DNA of 17,202 nt from Candidatus Avelusimicrobium cornigerorum (GTDB lineage: Bacteria > Elusimicrobiota > Elusimicrobia > Elusimicrobiales > Elusimicrobiaceae). The notes under the pieces are model-generated. The model was not told the DNA's origin, made no database searches, and was given only the letters and a program-made list of their open reading frames with translations. The position numbers were made by a program, and so were the translations under genes. The first letter of the stretch is position 1; the number at the start of each line of letters is the position of its first letter. This document shows positions 1-7,978 of the stretch, piece after piece. Location of the stretch: contig DBXW01000010.1 in assembly GCA_002309715.1 (NCBI GenBank), forward strand, positions 1-17,202. Reading direction: 5' to 3'.

Positions 1-1082
1 AAAATGGCAATGCGCATATCGGCATCTTTGCTTAAACGATACGAATAGGTGTATGGCTGCGCGCTGACCGGCGTAATCGTACCCACTACACTGGGCGTAC
101 TGCGCACCATGTGCACGTTGGTTACGTCCACCTGTATCGGGATTTGGTTCATGCCCGGGTAGGCAATAATAGAATCAAATTGAATTTTATCTACCATTAC
201 ACCGTCGCCGGGAGCGTCGGTAGATACTTGTGCGCGGAAGGCATATTGGCCGTTCGTTTTACCAAATTCGCCGTTGATCTCGTACGAGCCGTCCCACGCC
301 GCACAGAAGGGAATACCGGAGTTACCATCTGACTCCACTCCATCATTATTTGAAATTACATAGTTGCAAACATGATTAGTGCACGTACGCCCGGAGTTTT
401 CACAACTAATCCGTTCCCCCGTCGCAAAAGAATAACAACAACCGGTAGCTCCACATGCATCGATACCGTCTTTCCAACCGACATAAGATAAGGCACCACT
501 GCAAGTGTTTCCACTGGTCGGCCCACCTGGGCAACGGTACGAAGCGCAGCGGGCAGATTCCGTATTGGGGAACAAGTCAATGGTGCGGACCGGCGGCGTT
601 TCTTCCGGGTTTTCCACGTTTTTATTATTGTAGTATTTGACAATATCAAACCGGATGTTTTGCAAAGGGAACGAAATAGAATATGTACTGCCACCTAACA
701 CTTTGTTATCACATCTGACTAACGTACAAAGTGACAAACAGTGGTTGGGGTATTTGTGATTGTTATTATTGAGTTCTGTAGAAGGATAAGGTTGGTCGTA
801 CTCAATAAGCGCGGAACTCACCCACGGATCGGTTTGGTTGGAGTTGCCACTCGGCGCGGGTGAAGTAACAAAACTGCGGTTGTATGCGGATTGGTCTCTT
901 TGGGCAATATTCAAATCGGAAGTCGCCCAATTACAATACATCTCGGCCATACTACTAGGTTGGTTTTTATAAAACACCCCGGCGTATCTGACGTCTGCCG
1001 TTTGCGATAGTGACGGAAGAACGCCTAGTAAAAGGATGGCTAAAACGGATAAAAAATGTTTTAAAAAGTTTTTATTTTTCAT
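1..1082 (-). CDS. Secreted cysteine-rich protein, partial (C-terminus beyond left edge)
   Basis: An open frame of 360 codons runs from an ATG at 1080-1082 to the left edge with no stop. The N-terminus has a signal peptide: basic MKNKNFLKH, a hydrophobic stretch at about residues 10-24, then a likely cleavage near SLSQ-TADV. The exported part contains 14 cysteines, most at residues 115-265, including CSLC and a CC pair, so disulfides or a metal site are likely. The last visible residues (YTYSYRLSKDADMRIAIF) resemble the start of a FlgD-type Ig-like domain, which often sits before the C-terminus of large secreted or surface proteins; that is a pattern guess. No Shine-Dalgarno sequence precedes the ATG; an A-rich stretch and a TATAAA box lie just upstream. 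I do not recognise the family. Role and full length are unknown; a surface or extracellular structural protein is the best inference. Confidence 0.75.
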   Translation of the reverse strand, partial: MKNKNFLKHFLSVLAILLLGVLPSLSQTADVRYAGVFYKNQPSSMAEMYCNWATSDLNIAQRDQSAYNRSFVTSPAPSGNSNQTDPWVSSALIEYDQPYPSTELNNNNHKYPNHCLSLCTLVRCDNKVLGGSTYSISFPLQNIRFDIVKYYNNKNVENPEETPPVRTIDLFPNTESARCASYRCPGGPTSGNTCSGALSYVGWKDGIDACGATGCCYSFATGERISCENSGRTCTNHVCNYVISNNDGVESDGNSGIPFCAAWDGSYEINGEFGKTNGQYAFRAQVSTDAPGDGVMVDKIQFDSIIAYPGMNQIPIQVDVTNVHMVRSTPSVVGTITPVSAQPYTYSYRLSKDADMRIAI

Positions 1083-1088
1083 TTGTTT

Positions 1089-1094
1089 TTTATA
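1089..1094 (-). promoter_or_regulatory. Possible leaderless -10 box (TATAAA) of the secreted protein gene
   Basis: On the minus strand TATAAA is followed by six bases and then the ATG, the spacing seen at several other starts here. No Shine-Dalgarno sequence is present. A TTTAAT hexamer at 1096-1101 with TTGTCT 17 bases upstream (1119-1124) is an alternative. The AT-rich setting makes chance matches likely. Confidence 0.35.
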
Positions 1095-1136
1095 AATTAA
1101 ATTATGTATAAAATCACAAGACAATACGTCTATTCT

Positions 1137-1166
1137 ATTTTCCCAATTTTGGGGCGTGTCTGTCAA
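1137..1166 (-). promoter_or_regulatory. Alternative sigma70-like promoter of the secreted protein gene
   Basis: A perfect -35 hexamer TTGACA (1161-1166) is followed after 18 bases by a weak -10, GAAAAT (1137-1142). It would give a leader of about 50 bases. An inverted repeat pair, CGTCTATT and AATAGACG (1127-1134 and 1221-1228), flanks it. This competes with the box at 1089-1094. Confidence 0.3.
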
Positions 1167-1230
1167 TAGAAATTTACAGATTTTTGAAAGGCACGACTTT
1201 TGTTTATTACGCTCTGGCCAAATAGACGAC

Positions 1231-1262
1231 AAAAAACCCGACCAAAAGGCCGGGCTTTTTTT
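1231..1262 (-). terminator. Rho-independent terminator of pfp
   Basis: On the minus strand the stem CCCGGCC / GGTCGGG (one G-T pair) closes a TTTT loop and is followed by six T. It lies about 30 bases after the pfp stop codon. The plus strand also has a T run after the stem (1256-1262), but no plus-strand gene feeds it. Confidence 0.85.
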
Positions 1263-1282
1263 GTTTTTTTGAAAAAACTTAC

Positions 1283-2968
1283 TTATTTTATTTTTTTGCC
1301 TTGTTCCAACATAAGTGTGTAGGTAGTGATGTCGGTTACTTCGGCAGGACCGAAAAATTGAATCGGCCCGGGGAAAACAAACAGGTCTTTTTCCGCCCAA
1401 ATAACGCGGTTTTTCACCAAATATTTAAACGGCTCGCCTTTGAGTTCCACCAAGGCTTTCTTAATGACCGGTTTTTCCTTGCCTTTGCGCCGCTCAATAT
1501 TCATCATCATCGTAAGCGGCACCCCGCCCACTTCCCAATCTTGCGCTTTGCGCGTTAATTTGCGCACAGACGATAAATAACCCGAGCATTTATTAAGCGC
1601 GAGTACGGCCGCATTGTAACCCAACGCATACGTGTAGGTAGCGTCAAACGTAGACGGCACTCCACAGCGGCCTTCGTAACCGAAGAAGTGGGTAATTGTG
1701 GCGAATTTGCCCGGATATTTACCCGCTTTTTTGAGTGCGGAAAGTTCTGTTTTAATCATCTCTACCAGTAGTTTTTCCGTCTCAATTAAAGACACTTGTA
1801 CATTACCGTGCGGGTCGCGGTCCAACATTAACTGGCGGGCGATACCGTCAGGCAACGAGCGCATTAAGTCGGCTAGTTTTTTGGGGAGTTTGGCTAAAAT
1901 AAAATCTTTTTTGGCAGCCGGCGTATTTAATTTGGACAACGCGGCTTCGTGGTCAGCGAGTGAATCGTTCAGCGCGCTGATGAGTTCCTTCATTTCCGGG
2001 ATGAACTCAATCAGTCCTTCCGGCACGAGTACGATACCGTAATTTTTGCCGGCTTTGGCACGTTTGACAATCACGTCTACCAAATTTTTAACCACTTGCC
2101 CTAAAGTCATTTTTTTAGCGAGTACTTCTTCGCCGATTAAAACAACGTTGGGGTGCGTTTTCAAACCGACTTCCAACGTAATGTGAGAGGCACTGCGGCC
2201 CATCAAACGCACAAAGTGCCAATACTTGCGCGCGGAGTTCATATCGCGCTCAATGTTTCCTACAAGTTCTGCATAAATTTTGGTAGCCGTATCAAACCCG
2301 AAAGACGCTTCAATGTGTTCGTTTTTGAGGTCACCGTCAATCGTCTTGGGTACACCGATAACACTAATATCTACGCCTTGCTGTTTGAGATATTCGGCAA
2401 TCACACACGCATTGGTATTGGAGTCATCCCCCCCTACCACCACAAGTGCGTCTAACTTATTTTTAATAAGATTATTTTTCGCAGCGGCCAGTTGCTCGTC
2501 TGTTTCAATTTTAGTGCGACCAGATTGGATTAAATCAAACCCGCCGGTGTTGCGATATTCCTTCATCAGTTCCGGCGTAATTTCCATCAATTTATTATCC
2601 ACAATCCCGCTGGGGCCACCCAAAAAACCGAATAGTTTATTTTTGGAGTTGGCCTTTTTAAGACCGTCTAATAAACCGCCGATGACGTTATGTCCGCCCG
2701 GGGCTTGTCCGCCGGAAAGTACCACGCCGACACGCACGGCTTTTTTGCACAAAGCGGCATTGTTGCCTTTAACAAACGTAACCGCCGGAAGACCATACGT
2801 ATGCGGGAAAATTTTTTTGACGGTGGCTTGATCGGCTACCGATTTAGTGGGTTTGCCCAGTTTCGGTTTTACAAAAGCCGGGCCTTTTTTTAAGATGTTA
2901 GGCAACACGGGCTGAAATTTAGCGCGGTGTTGTTGCAACGGTGAACAAGCACATTTTTTTGCGGGCAT
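1283..2968 (-). CDS. pfp: Diphosphate-dependent phosphofructokinase, long (PfpB-like) type
   Basis: This 561-residue cytoplasmic enzyme should convert fructose 6-phosphate to fructose 1,6-bisphosphate using pyrophosphate instead of ATP, a reversible glycolytic step. Visible phosphofructokinase motifs are the phosphate-binding loop SGGQAPGGHN (85-94), GGDDSNTNA (179-187), the catalytic loop VPKTIDGDL (206-214) and the substrate motif MGRSASH (256-262). The lysine in PKTIDGD and the GGDDSNTNA form are the PPi-dependent signature. Length and C-terminal insertions match the plant-beta/spirochaete-like long subfamily of about 550-610 residues. The start has a strong AGGAGGGG ribosome binding site at 2975-2982. 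The gene has its own promoter and terminator, so it appears monocistronic. The first 50 residues are basic and not part of the catalytic fold. Confidence 0.95.
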   Translation of the reverse strand: MPAKKCACSPLQQHRAKFQPVLPNILKKGPAFVKPKLGKPTKSVADQATVKKIFPHTYGLPAVTFVKGNNAALCKKAVRVGVVLSGGQAPGGHNVIGGLLDGLKKANSKNKLFGFLGGPSGIVDNKLMEITPELMKEYRNTGGFDLIQSGRTKIETDEQLAAAKNNLIKNKLDALVVVGGDDSNTNACVIAEYLKQQGVDISVIGVPKTIDGDLKNEHIEASFGFDTATKIYAELVGNIERDMNSARKYWHFVRLMGRSASHITLEVGLKTHPNVVLIGEEVLAKKMTLGQVVKNLVDVIVKRAKAGKNYGIVLVPEGLIEFIPEMKELISALNDSLADHEAALSKLNTPAAKKDFILAKLPKKLADLMRSLPDGIARQLMLDRDPHGNVQVSLIETEKLLVEMIKTELSALKKAGKYPGKFATITHFFGYEGRCGVPSTFDATYTYALGYNAAVLALNKCSGYLSSVRKLTRKAQDWEVGGVPLTMMMNIERRKGKEKPVIKKALVELKGEPFKYLVKNRVIWAEKDLFVFPGPIQFFGPAEVTDITTYTLMLEQGKKIK

Positions 2969-3008
2969 TTTACACCCCTCCTGTAAAGTAAAACTACTTC
3001 ATATATGT

Positions 3009-3017
3009 ATTATAACA
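3009..3017 (-). promoter_or_regulatory. Extended -10 promoter of pfp
   Basis: The minus strand reads TGT-TATAAT, an extended -10 with a consensus hexamer at 3009-3014. The -35 region (CTGAAG, 17 bases upstream) is poor, as is usual for extended -10 promoters. It lies in the short gap between the upstream stop and the pfp ribosome binding site. Confidence 0.65.
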
Positions 3018-3052
3018 AAATAGTGGTATTCCTTCAGGTGCCGGACCAAAAA

Positions 3053-4834
3053 TTATTCGTGGCCACTTGCCGCTTGAATGGCAGCATTGAGTTGCTCCTG
3101 GGCAAGGGCTTGGGCTTGCTTGCGCTTTTCTTCTTTTTTCTCATCGGAGAGTGTTTTATCTTCGTTAATTTGATTGACACGCTCGTTCATATCTTGCAAA
3201 ATTTCGCGCACTTGTTCTTCCGGCACGCGGTTGCGAACAGCCGGATCTTTCATCACTTGATGCACTTGGTTATCTAACTGCGCTTGGCGCATACGGGGAT
3301 CTTGCAAGACGCGTTCTAACTCTTGGTTAACCTTTTGACGTTCTTGTTGCAACAATTCAGCCTTTTCCGAAGGGGACAAATCTTTATTTTGCGCGATTTC
3401 TTTTTCTTTCCTATCGTAATTCTCATACACTTGCTTAACTAACGCAGCGCCTTCTGCACCGTATATTTGCTTGGCCGTGTCCAACTGTTCGGCACGCCGT
3501 TGCTCTTTTTGTTCATCACTTTCTTGGCGTACGATAGGGATGGGCTTGCCTTCTTCTTCCGCTTTTTTTAGTTCATCAATCCATTTCTGCTCTTGCGAGT
3601 CGTCCCATTTATTTAACCCTTTAAGAGATTGTCCGTTATCCAACAAGGCTTTTTCCAACGCTTTACGACGTTGGTGTTCGTTGTCAAAATACTGTTTTAA
3701 ATATTCTTCTTCCGCTAAATTTTCGTGCGAAAGTGCCAACGCCTTTTGATCATACTGTGCGCTGATTTCCCCTAACTGTCCGGCTATTTCATCGCCATAC
3801 ACTTTAGCCAGTTCGGTTTGCAACGATTGTGTTTTTTCCGTCAATTGACGCTCTGCATATTCACGAGCACTTTGCTCGTTTAATTTTTCTAATTTTTTGT
3901 TATATTTGTCGCTGATTTGTTGCGTTTTTTGCTGGATTTGTTCCGGAGTCAACCCGGGTTGACTGAGTGCTTGGAAAAGTTCTTTTTGATAAGAATCCAT
4001 CAACCGTCCGGCACGTTGAGCGGCTTTGTCCCCATACGTTTTTTTCATCGTATTAACCAGGCTGTTTTTCTGCCGGGCAAATTGTTTGTTTACCGTAGCA
4101 AACGGATCATTACTTGTTTGCTCCGTTGGTGCGTTAGTGTCCCGATGGGGAAGGTATTTTTCTATATTGGAAACCTTTTTACTTTTAGGCAAAAAAGCAC
4201 GACGAACAGCCGCATCTATAATCCCCGGCAATTGGGCTAATTTTTTTTCTAATTTTTCGGCTTGCTTTTTAGTGTAATCCGATAAATATGGCGCAAAAGC
4301 CGCCGCAGATTTCTTTTCTTGTTCGGTTGAGTCCGCACTGCCAGAGAGTGCTTGGCCGCCCATTGCATACCCCCGCCCCACTGCTCCGCTGCCTAAACGG
4401 GCCGAATTATTTTTGCCATAAGCATTACCTGCACCGGAAGAAACTTTCTGTCGCGCCGGTGCGATAGAATCTGTGGGAGAAGAAGGGGTAAATAAAGTGT
4501 CCTTACTTTCGCGGCGAAGCGGGTGTGTTTCCGCCGCACGCGGCTGATAATTTCCACCCACCGACACACCGCCGGTACGACGAATTTGCGCAGCCGTACG
4601 CGCTAGCGAAGAAACAGAAGAAGCGGCCCGGTCCTCTTCCAGAAATTCTTCCGTTTTTAGTTGTTCCAACGTACGATCTTCACCCGACGAAAGAGAACTC
4701 GTCGGCACAGAAGCACGCAACGTTTCCGTTGCCGGTTCCGGCGTCTGACGCATACTGTAAAAAAGAGCCGCCACCAACAACAAAACTCCCCCTAAAAGAA
4801 ACGTAACAATAAGAAAAGGTTTGTTTTCGTTCAT
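3053..4834 (-). CDS. Membrane-anchored helical-repeat protein, possibly lipase-chaperone-like
   Basis: The 593-residue product has one N-terminal membrane segment (about 6-26) after a short MNENK stretch, so the rest is probably outside the inner membrane. Residues 30-180 are low-complexity and rich in Ser, Ala, Gly and Arg. Residues 180-593 are highly charged, Gln/Lys/Glu-rich and predicted helical. Four related helical units occur at about 281-318, 360-398, 472-510 and 548-587. Each begins near a Tyr or Met, has a short turn (such as LTPEQ, LSPSE or LSDEK), then a second helix. Three are preceded by YGD/YGA (267, 346, 458). Membrane anchor plus helical repeats with an LSPxE-type turn recall the lipase secretion chaperone LifO, but I do not see its RxxFDY-type motif. 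Function is unknown; an envelope scaffold or foldase is possible. It appears monocistronic and lacks a Shine-Dalgarno sequence. Confidence 0.8.
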   Translation of the reverse strand: MNENKPFLIVTFLLGGVLLLVAALFYSMRQTPEPATETLRASVPTSSLSSGEDRTLEQLKTEEFLEEDRAASSVSSLARTAAQIRRTGGVSVGGNYQPRAAETHPLRRESKDTLFTPSSPTDSIAPARQKVSSGAGNAYGKNNSARLGSGAVGRGYAMGGQALSGSADSTEQEKKSAAAFAPYLSDYTKKQAEKLEKKLAQLPGIIDAAVRRAFLPKSKKVSNIEKYLPHRDTNAPTEQTSNDPFATVNKQFARQKNSLVNTMKKTYGDKAAQRAGRLMDSYQKELFQALSQPGLTPEQIQQKTQQISDKYNKKLEKLNEQSAREYAERQLTEKTQSLQTELAKVYGDEIAGQLGEISAQYDQKALALSHENLAEEEYLKQYFDNEHQRRKALEKALLDNGQSLKGLNKWDDSQEQKWIDELKKAEEEGKPIPIVRQESDEQKEQRRAEQLDTAKQIYGAEGAALVKQVYENYDRKEKEIAQNKDLSPSEKAELLQQERQKVNQELERVLQDPRMRQAQLDNQVHQVMKDPAVRNRVPEEQVREILQDMNERVNQINEDKTLSDEKKEEKRKQAQALAQEQLNAAIQAASGHE

Positions 4835-4840
4835 ACTACT

Positions 4841-4846
4841 ATTATA
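4841..4846 (-). promoter_or_regulatory. Leaderless -10 box (TATAAT) of the helical-repeat protein gene
   Basis: A consensus TATAAT ends six bases before the ATG (spacer AGTAGT), placing the predicted transcription start on or beside the start codon. There is no Shine-Dalgarno sequence. The -35 is weak (TTGTAT at 16-base spacing). Confidence 0.55.
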
Positions 4847-4869
4847 GTTAAATTCGCCAAAAATACAAC

Positions 4870-4893
4870 AAAAAGCCCCGCATAAAGCGGGGC
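4870..4893 (-). terminator. Rho-independent terminator of hisS-aspS
   Basis: On the minus strand a perfect 7-bp stem GCCCCGC / GCGGGGC closes a 5-base loop (TTTAT) and is followed by TTTTTG. It starts about seven bases after the aspS stop codon. Confidence 0.93.
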
Positions 4894-4899
4894 GTTGGT

Positions 4900-6648
4900 T
4901 TATTTTTTCGTAATTTCAATACCGAGTTCTTCTAACTGTTTATCGTCTACTTTATTAGGCGACTCAGTTAGCGGGCAGGCCGCTTGCGCCGTTTTGGGGA
5001 ACGCGATAACTTCGCGGATAGATTCTTCCCCGGCCAGTAGCGCGGTAATGCGGTCTAATCCAAGGCCGATACCACCGTGTGGCGGCGCGCCGGCTTCCAG
5101 CGCATTTAAGAGCATACCAAAACGAATAGCGGCGTCTTCTTTGGAGTGTTTCATCAAAGCCAAAATACGCTCTTGCACGTCGCGGCGGCAGTTACGCACC
5201 GAGCCTGACGCCAACTCGTTTCCGTTAAGCACCAAGTCAAACTGGTACGAACGCACGGAACCCGGCGCCTTTTCCAAATTAGGCAAATCTTCTTCCACCG
5301 CCGCCGTAAACGGGTTGTGCGCCGCGTCCCAGCGGTCTTCTTCCGGGATATATTCTAACAACGGGAAGTTGGTAATCCACGCAAATGCCCAATCGGTTTT
5401 TTGCGGCAACTCTTTGACCAGTTCCTTGCGCAGAGCCCCCATAAAACTTTGGCACGTACGTTTATTTACGTCGCTACCTACCAGGATAGCATCTCCGTCT
5501 TGCGCCCCAACGGATTTTTTAAGCGCGGACAATTCTTCGGGCGTGAAAAATTTAGCAGCGGGGCCTTCGTATTTATCTGCTTTTACTTTGAGCCACACAA
5601 GCCCTTTCGCGCCGTTTTTCTTGGCAAGTTCGGTCAGTTTATCAAAATGGCCGCGCGAGCAAGCCGCGCCTTTTTCCGCGCGCAACGCGTAAATAGCGCC
5701 TTTGGCGGCAAGCACGTCTTGGAACACTTTAAAACCGGTTTTGGCAAACAAGTCGGACACGTTGACCAGTTGCAATTCGTAGCGCAAATCGGGCTTATCG
5801 GAACCATATTTCTCCATAGCCTCATCAAACGGGAGTTTAATAAACGGCGTTTGTAATTCTTTGCCGGCCGTTTTGAAAATTTCCTTCATGAGTCCTTCTA
5901 CAATTTCGTGGATATCGTCAATGGTTACAAACGACATTTCCATATCAATTTGCGTATGTTCGGGTTGGCGGTCGGCGCGCAAATCTTCGTCGCGGAAACA
6001 CCGCGCCAATTGAAAATAGCGGTCAATGCCGCTGGCCATTAAAGTTTGTTTAAACATTTGCGGGCTTTGCGGCAAAGCATAAAACTCGCCGTGGTGTACG
6101 CGAGACGGCACCAAATAGTCACGCGCGCCTTCAGGCGTGGAGCGGGTTAAAATAGGCGTTTCTACTTCCAAAAAACCCTGCGCGTCTAAATACCGCCGCG
6201 CGGCTTGTGCAATACGGTGGCGCAAGAGCAAGTTGGAAAACATCTTGGGGTTACGCAAATCCAAATAGCGGTATTTTAAGCGGATTTCTTCAGCCACACC
6301 GCGGGAATTTTCCACGTCAAACGGTAACGGGATACACGTGTTTAATACTTTTAAATCTTCTACTAAAATTTCAATTTCACCCGTTTTCATATTCGGGTTG
6401 ACGGCCCCCTCAATGCGGCGTTTAACCGTACCCGTTACTTCAATAACATACTCGTTGCGTAGTCCATAGGCTGTATCAAAAAACGGGCTGTTGGGTTCTA
6501 CTACTAATTGACACACGCCGCTGCGGTCGCGCACGTTGATAAAAAGCACACCGCCGTGGTTGCGGTAACTGTTTACCCAACCGCATAAAGTTTGTTTAGT
6601 GCCTAATAATTCAGCGGTAATATCGCCGCAGTAATTGGTTCGTTTCAT
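4900..6648 (-). CDS. aspS: Aspartyl-tRNA synthetase, bacterial type
   Basis: This 582-residue class IIb enzyme attaches aspartate to tRNA. It has an N-terminal OB-fold anticodon-binding domain (about 1-110), then the class II core with TPEGARDY (171-178), ALPQSPQMFKQ (191-201), motif 2 FRDEDLRADRQPEHTQID (218-235) and motif 3 GGIGLGLDRI (525-534). The GAD-type insertion of bacterial AspRS is between motifs 2 and 3, and the length is normal for the bacterial form. Residue 31 is His in RNHGGV, the form I recall in non-discriminating enzymes that also charge tRNA-Asn; discriminating E. coli AspRS has Leu there. This suggests, without proving, transamidation-based Asn-tRNA synthesis. The ATG overlaps the hisS stop as ATGA, so translation is probably coupled. 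Confidence 0.97.
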   Translation of the reverse strand: MKRTNYCGDITAELLGTKQTLCGWVNSYRNHGGVLFINVRDRSGVCQLVVEPNSPFFDTAYGLRNEYVIEVTGTVKRRIEGAVNPNMKTGEIEILVEDLKVLNTCIPLPFDVENSRGVAEEIRLKYRYLDLRNPKMFSNLLLRHRIAQAARRYLDAQGFLEVETPILTRSTPEGARDYLVPSRVHHGEFYALPQSPQMFKQTLMASGIDRYFQLARCFRDEDLRADRQPEHTQIDMEMSFVTIDDIHEIVEGLMKEIFKTAGKELQTPFIKLPFDEAMEKYGSDKPDLRYELQLVNVSDLFAKTGFKVFQDVLAAKGAIYALRAEKGAACSRGHFDKLTELAKKNGAKGLVWLKVKADKYEGPAAKFFTPEELSALKKSVGAQDGDAILVGSDVNKRTCQSFMGALRKELVKELPQKTDWAFAWITNFPLLEYIPEEDRWDAAHNPFTAAVEEDLPNLEKAPGSVRSYQFDLVLNGNELASGSVRNCRRDVQERILALMKHSKEDAAIRFGMLLNALEAGAPPHGGIGLGLDRITALLAGEESIREVIAFPKTAQAACPLTESPNKVDDKQLEELGIEITKK

Positions 6649-7874
6649 ACTAATTTTTTAACCTCGTCTGGTAAAGCGTCAAAGGAAATCTTTTTTTGGT
6701 CTCCCGTTTGTAAATCTTTTAAAGTTACTTCGCGCGCGGATAGTTCATCCGAGCCGATAATCACGGCATACGACGCCCCACACCGGTCGGCTTGTTTCAT
6801 TTGGCCTTTGATGTTTTTATCAAAGAGTCCGCCTTCCGTTTTAATACCCGCGGCGCGTAAGGTTTGCATTAAATTAAATGCGGCCTCGTTACACGTTTTA
6901 TCCATGGATACAAAATAGACACTTTTGGGTTTTGTAAATTCTATTTCGCCGCGCGATAAGATGACACGCTCTGCACCCATGGCCCACCCGATAGCCGGCG
7001 TGGCCGGGCCGCCTATATTTTTCACAAGCGTATCGTATCTTCCCCCCGCCGCGATTGCGTTTTGGGAAGCATCGCCTGCTTGAAATTCAAACACGGTGCG
7101 GGAGTAATAATCAAGCCCGCGCACAAGCATGGGATCCACTATAAAATTGATTTTACCTTGAAGTAAGCGTTGCACTTCGTCAAAGTGCGCTTGACACTCC
7201 GGGCATAATTTCATCGTCGGCACGCTGCCTTGAAAACGCGGCCCGTCAATTTTGCAATCTAGCACACGCAAGGGGTTTTTTTCCAAACGTGTTTGGCAAT
7301 TTTCGCACAAGGTATCTTTTTCTTTGGAAAGGAAATCAATAAGTGCTTGGCGGTAAAGCGGGCGGCATTTTTCGCACCCTAAACTGTTGATTTTGACGGT
7401 GTAATTTTTCGCGCCGAATTTGGCCACAATATCTTTTAACATCAAAATTACTTCGGCATCAGCCGCCGGAGCGGAGTTGCCGATATACTCGGCACCGATT
7501 TGTTCAAACTCGCGGTAGCGGCCCGCTTGCGGGCGTTCGGCGCGGAACATATTGCCGATATAATAAAACTTTTGCACCGGGGCTTGTTGGACAAAATTAT
7601 TTTCCAAATACGCACGCACCACGCCGGGGGTGCCTTCGGGGCGGATAGCCAGTTGGCGGTGTCCGGCATCTTCAAATGCGTACATTTCTTTTTGGACAAT
7701 ATCGGTCGTTTCGCCGGTAGATTTAACAAAAAGTTCTTTCTGTTCTACCGTCGGTAAGCGCAGTTCGCTAAACCCGTAGAGCGCAAACACTTCGCGGGCG
7801 CAATTTTCTAATGCTGTGAAATTTTTTGATTGGGGCTCAAAAATATCCCGAAACCCTCTGACTAGTTTTGCCAT
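6645..7874 (-). CDS. hisS: Histidyl-tRNA synthetase
   Basis: This 409-residue class II enzyme charges tRNA-His. Visible elements are the N-terminal LVRGFRDI, RPEGTP (78-83), motif 2 FRAERPQAGRYREFEQ (110-125), the histidine-specific HisA motif LVRGLDYYSRTVFE (250-263) and AAGGRYD (275-281). An insertion holds three CxxC pairs (CEKC 167-170, CENC 190-193, CPEC 224-227), a zinc-type arrangement known from many bacterial HisRS. I chose the ATG at 7872-7874: the open frame extends 67 codons upstream, but that part crosses the upstream gene's terminator and 3' end and does not look like HisRS. Homology starts with MAKLVRGF. A TAAAAT box sits seven bases before this ATG and there is no Shine-Dalgarno sequence. 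It is the first gene of the hisS-aspS operon. Confidence 0.96.
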   Translation of the reverse strand: MAKLVRGFRDIFEPQSKNFTALENCAREVFALYGFSELRLPTVEQKELFVKSTGETTDIVQKEMYAFEDAGHRQLAIRPEGTPGVVRAYLENNFVQQAPVQKFYYIGNMFRAERPQAGRYREFEQIGAEYIGNSAPAADAEVILMLKDIVAKFGAKNYTVKINSLGCEKCRPLYRQALIDFLSKEKDTLCENCQTRLEKNPLRVLDCKIDGPRFQGSVPTMKLCPECQAHFDEVQRLLQGKINFIVDPMLVRGLDYYSRTVFEFQAGDASQNAIAAGGRYDTLVKNIGGPATPAIGWAMGAERVILSRGEIEFTKPKSVYFVSMDKTCNEAAFNLMQTLRAAGIKTEGGLFDKNIKGQMKQADRCGASYAVIIGSDELSAREVTLKDLQTGDQKKISFDALPDEVKKLV

Positions 7875-7881
7875 ATACGTT

Positions 7882-7890
7882 ATTTTAGCA
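7882..7890 (-). promoter_or_regulatory. Leaderless extended -10 (TGC-TAAAAT) of hisS
   Basis: TAAAAT (7882-7887), preceded by TGC, ends seven bases before the hisS ATG (spacer AACGTAT). This puts the start of transcription at the ATG. The -35 is poor. It also supports the short hisS start over the longer frame. Confidence 0.5.
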
Positions 7891-7909
7891 TTTTTAACCG
7901 AATATAGAG

Positions 7910-7949
7910 AAAAACAAATCGGGAGATACTGTTTAGTATCCCCCGATTT
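7910..7949 (-). terminator. Rho-independent terminator of the ankyrin-repeat gene
   Basis: On the minus strand a 15-bp stem (one G-T pair) closes an AAAC loop: left arm 7935-7949, right arm 7916-7930, followed by GTTTTT. It separates the ankyrin gene from the hisS promoter about 20 bases downstream. Confidence 0.92.
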
Positions 7950-7978
7950 AGGTGCATTATTCAAATGTAAGGAAGGTT

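Noticed and set aside
1127..1228. CGTCTATT / AATAGACG inverted repeat as ends of a small mobile element
   Set aside because: Arms are only 8 bp, there is no target duplication or internal coding, and it overlaps probable promoter and terminator sequence.
2280..2831. Plus-strand open frame of 183 codons inside pfp
   Set aside because: It is antisense to a well-supported conserved enzyme and shows no family features of its own.
4895..5692. Plus-strand open frame of 265 codons inside aspS
   Set aside because: It is long but antisense to aspS and starts in the aspS terminator region; Ser/Ala-rich shadow composition.
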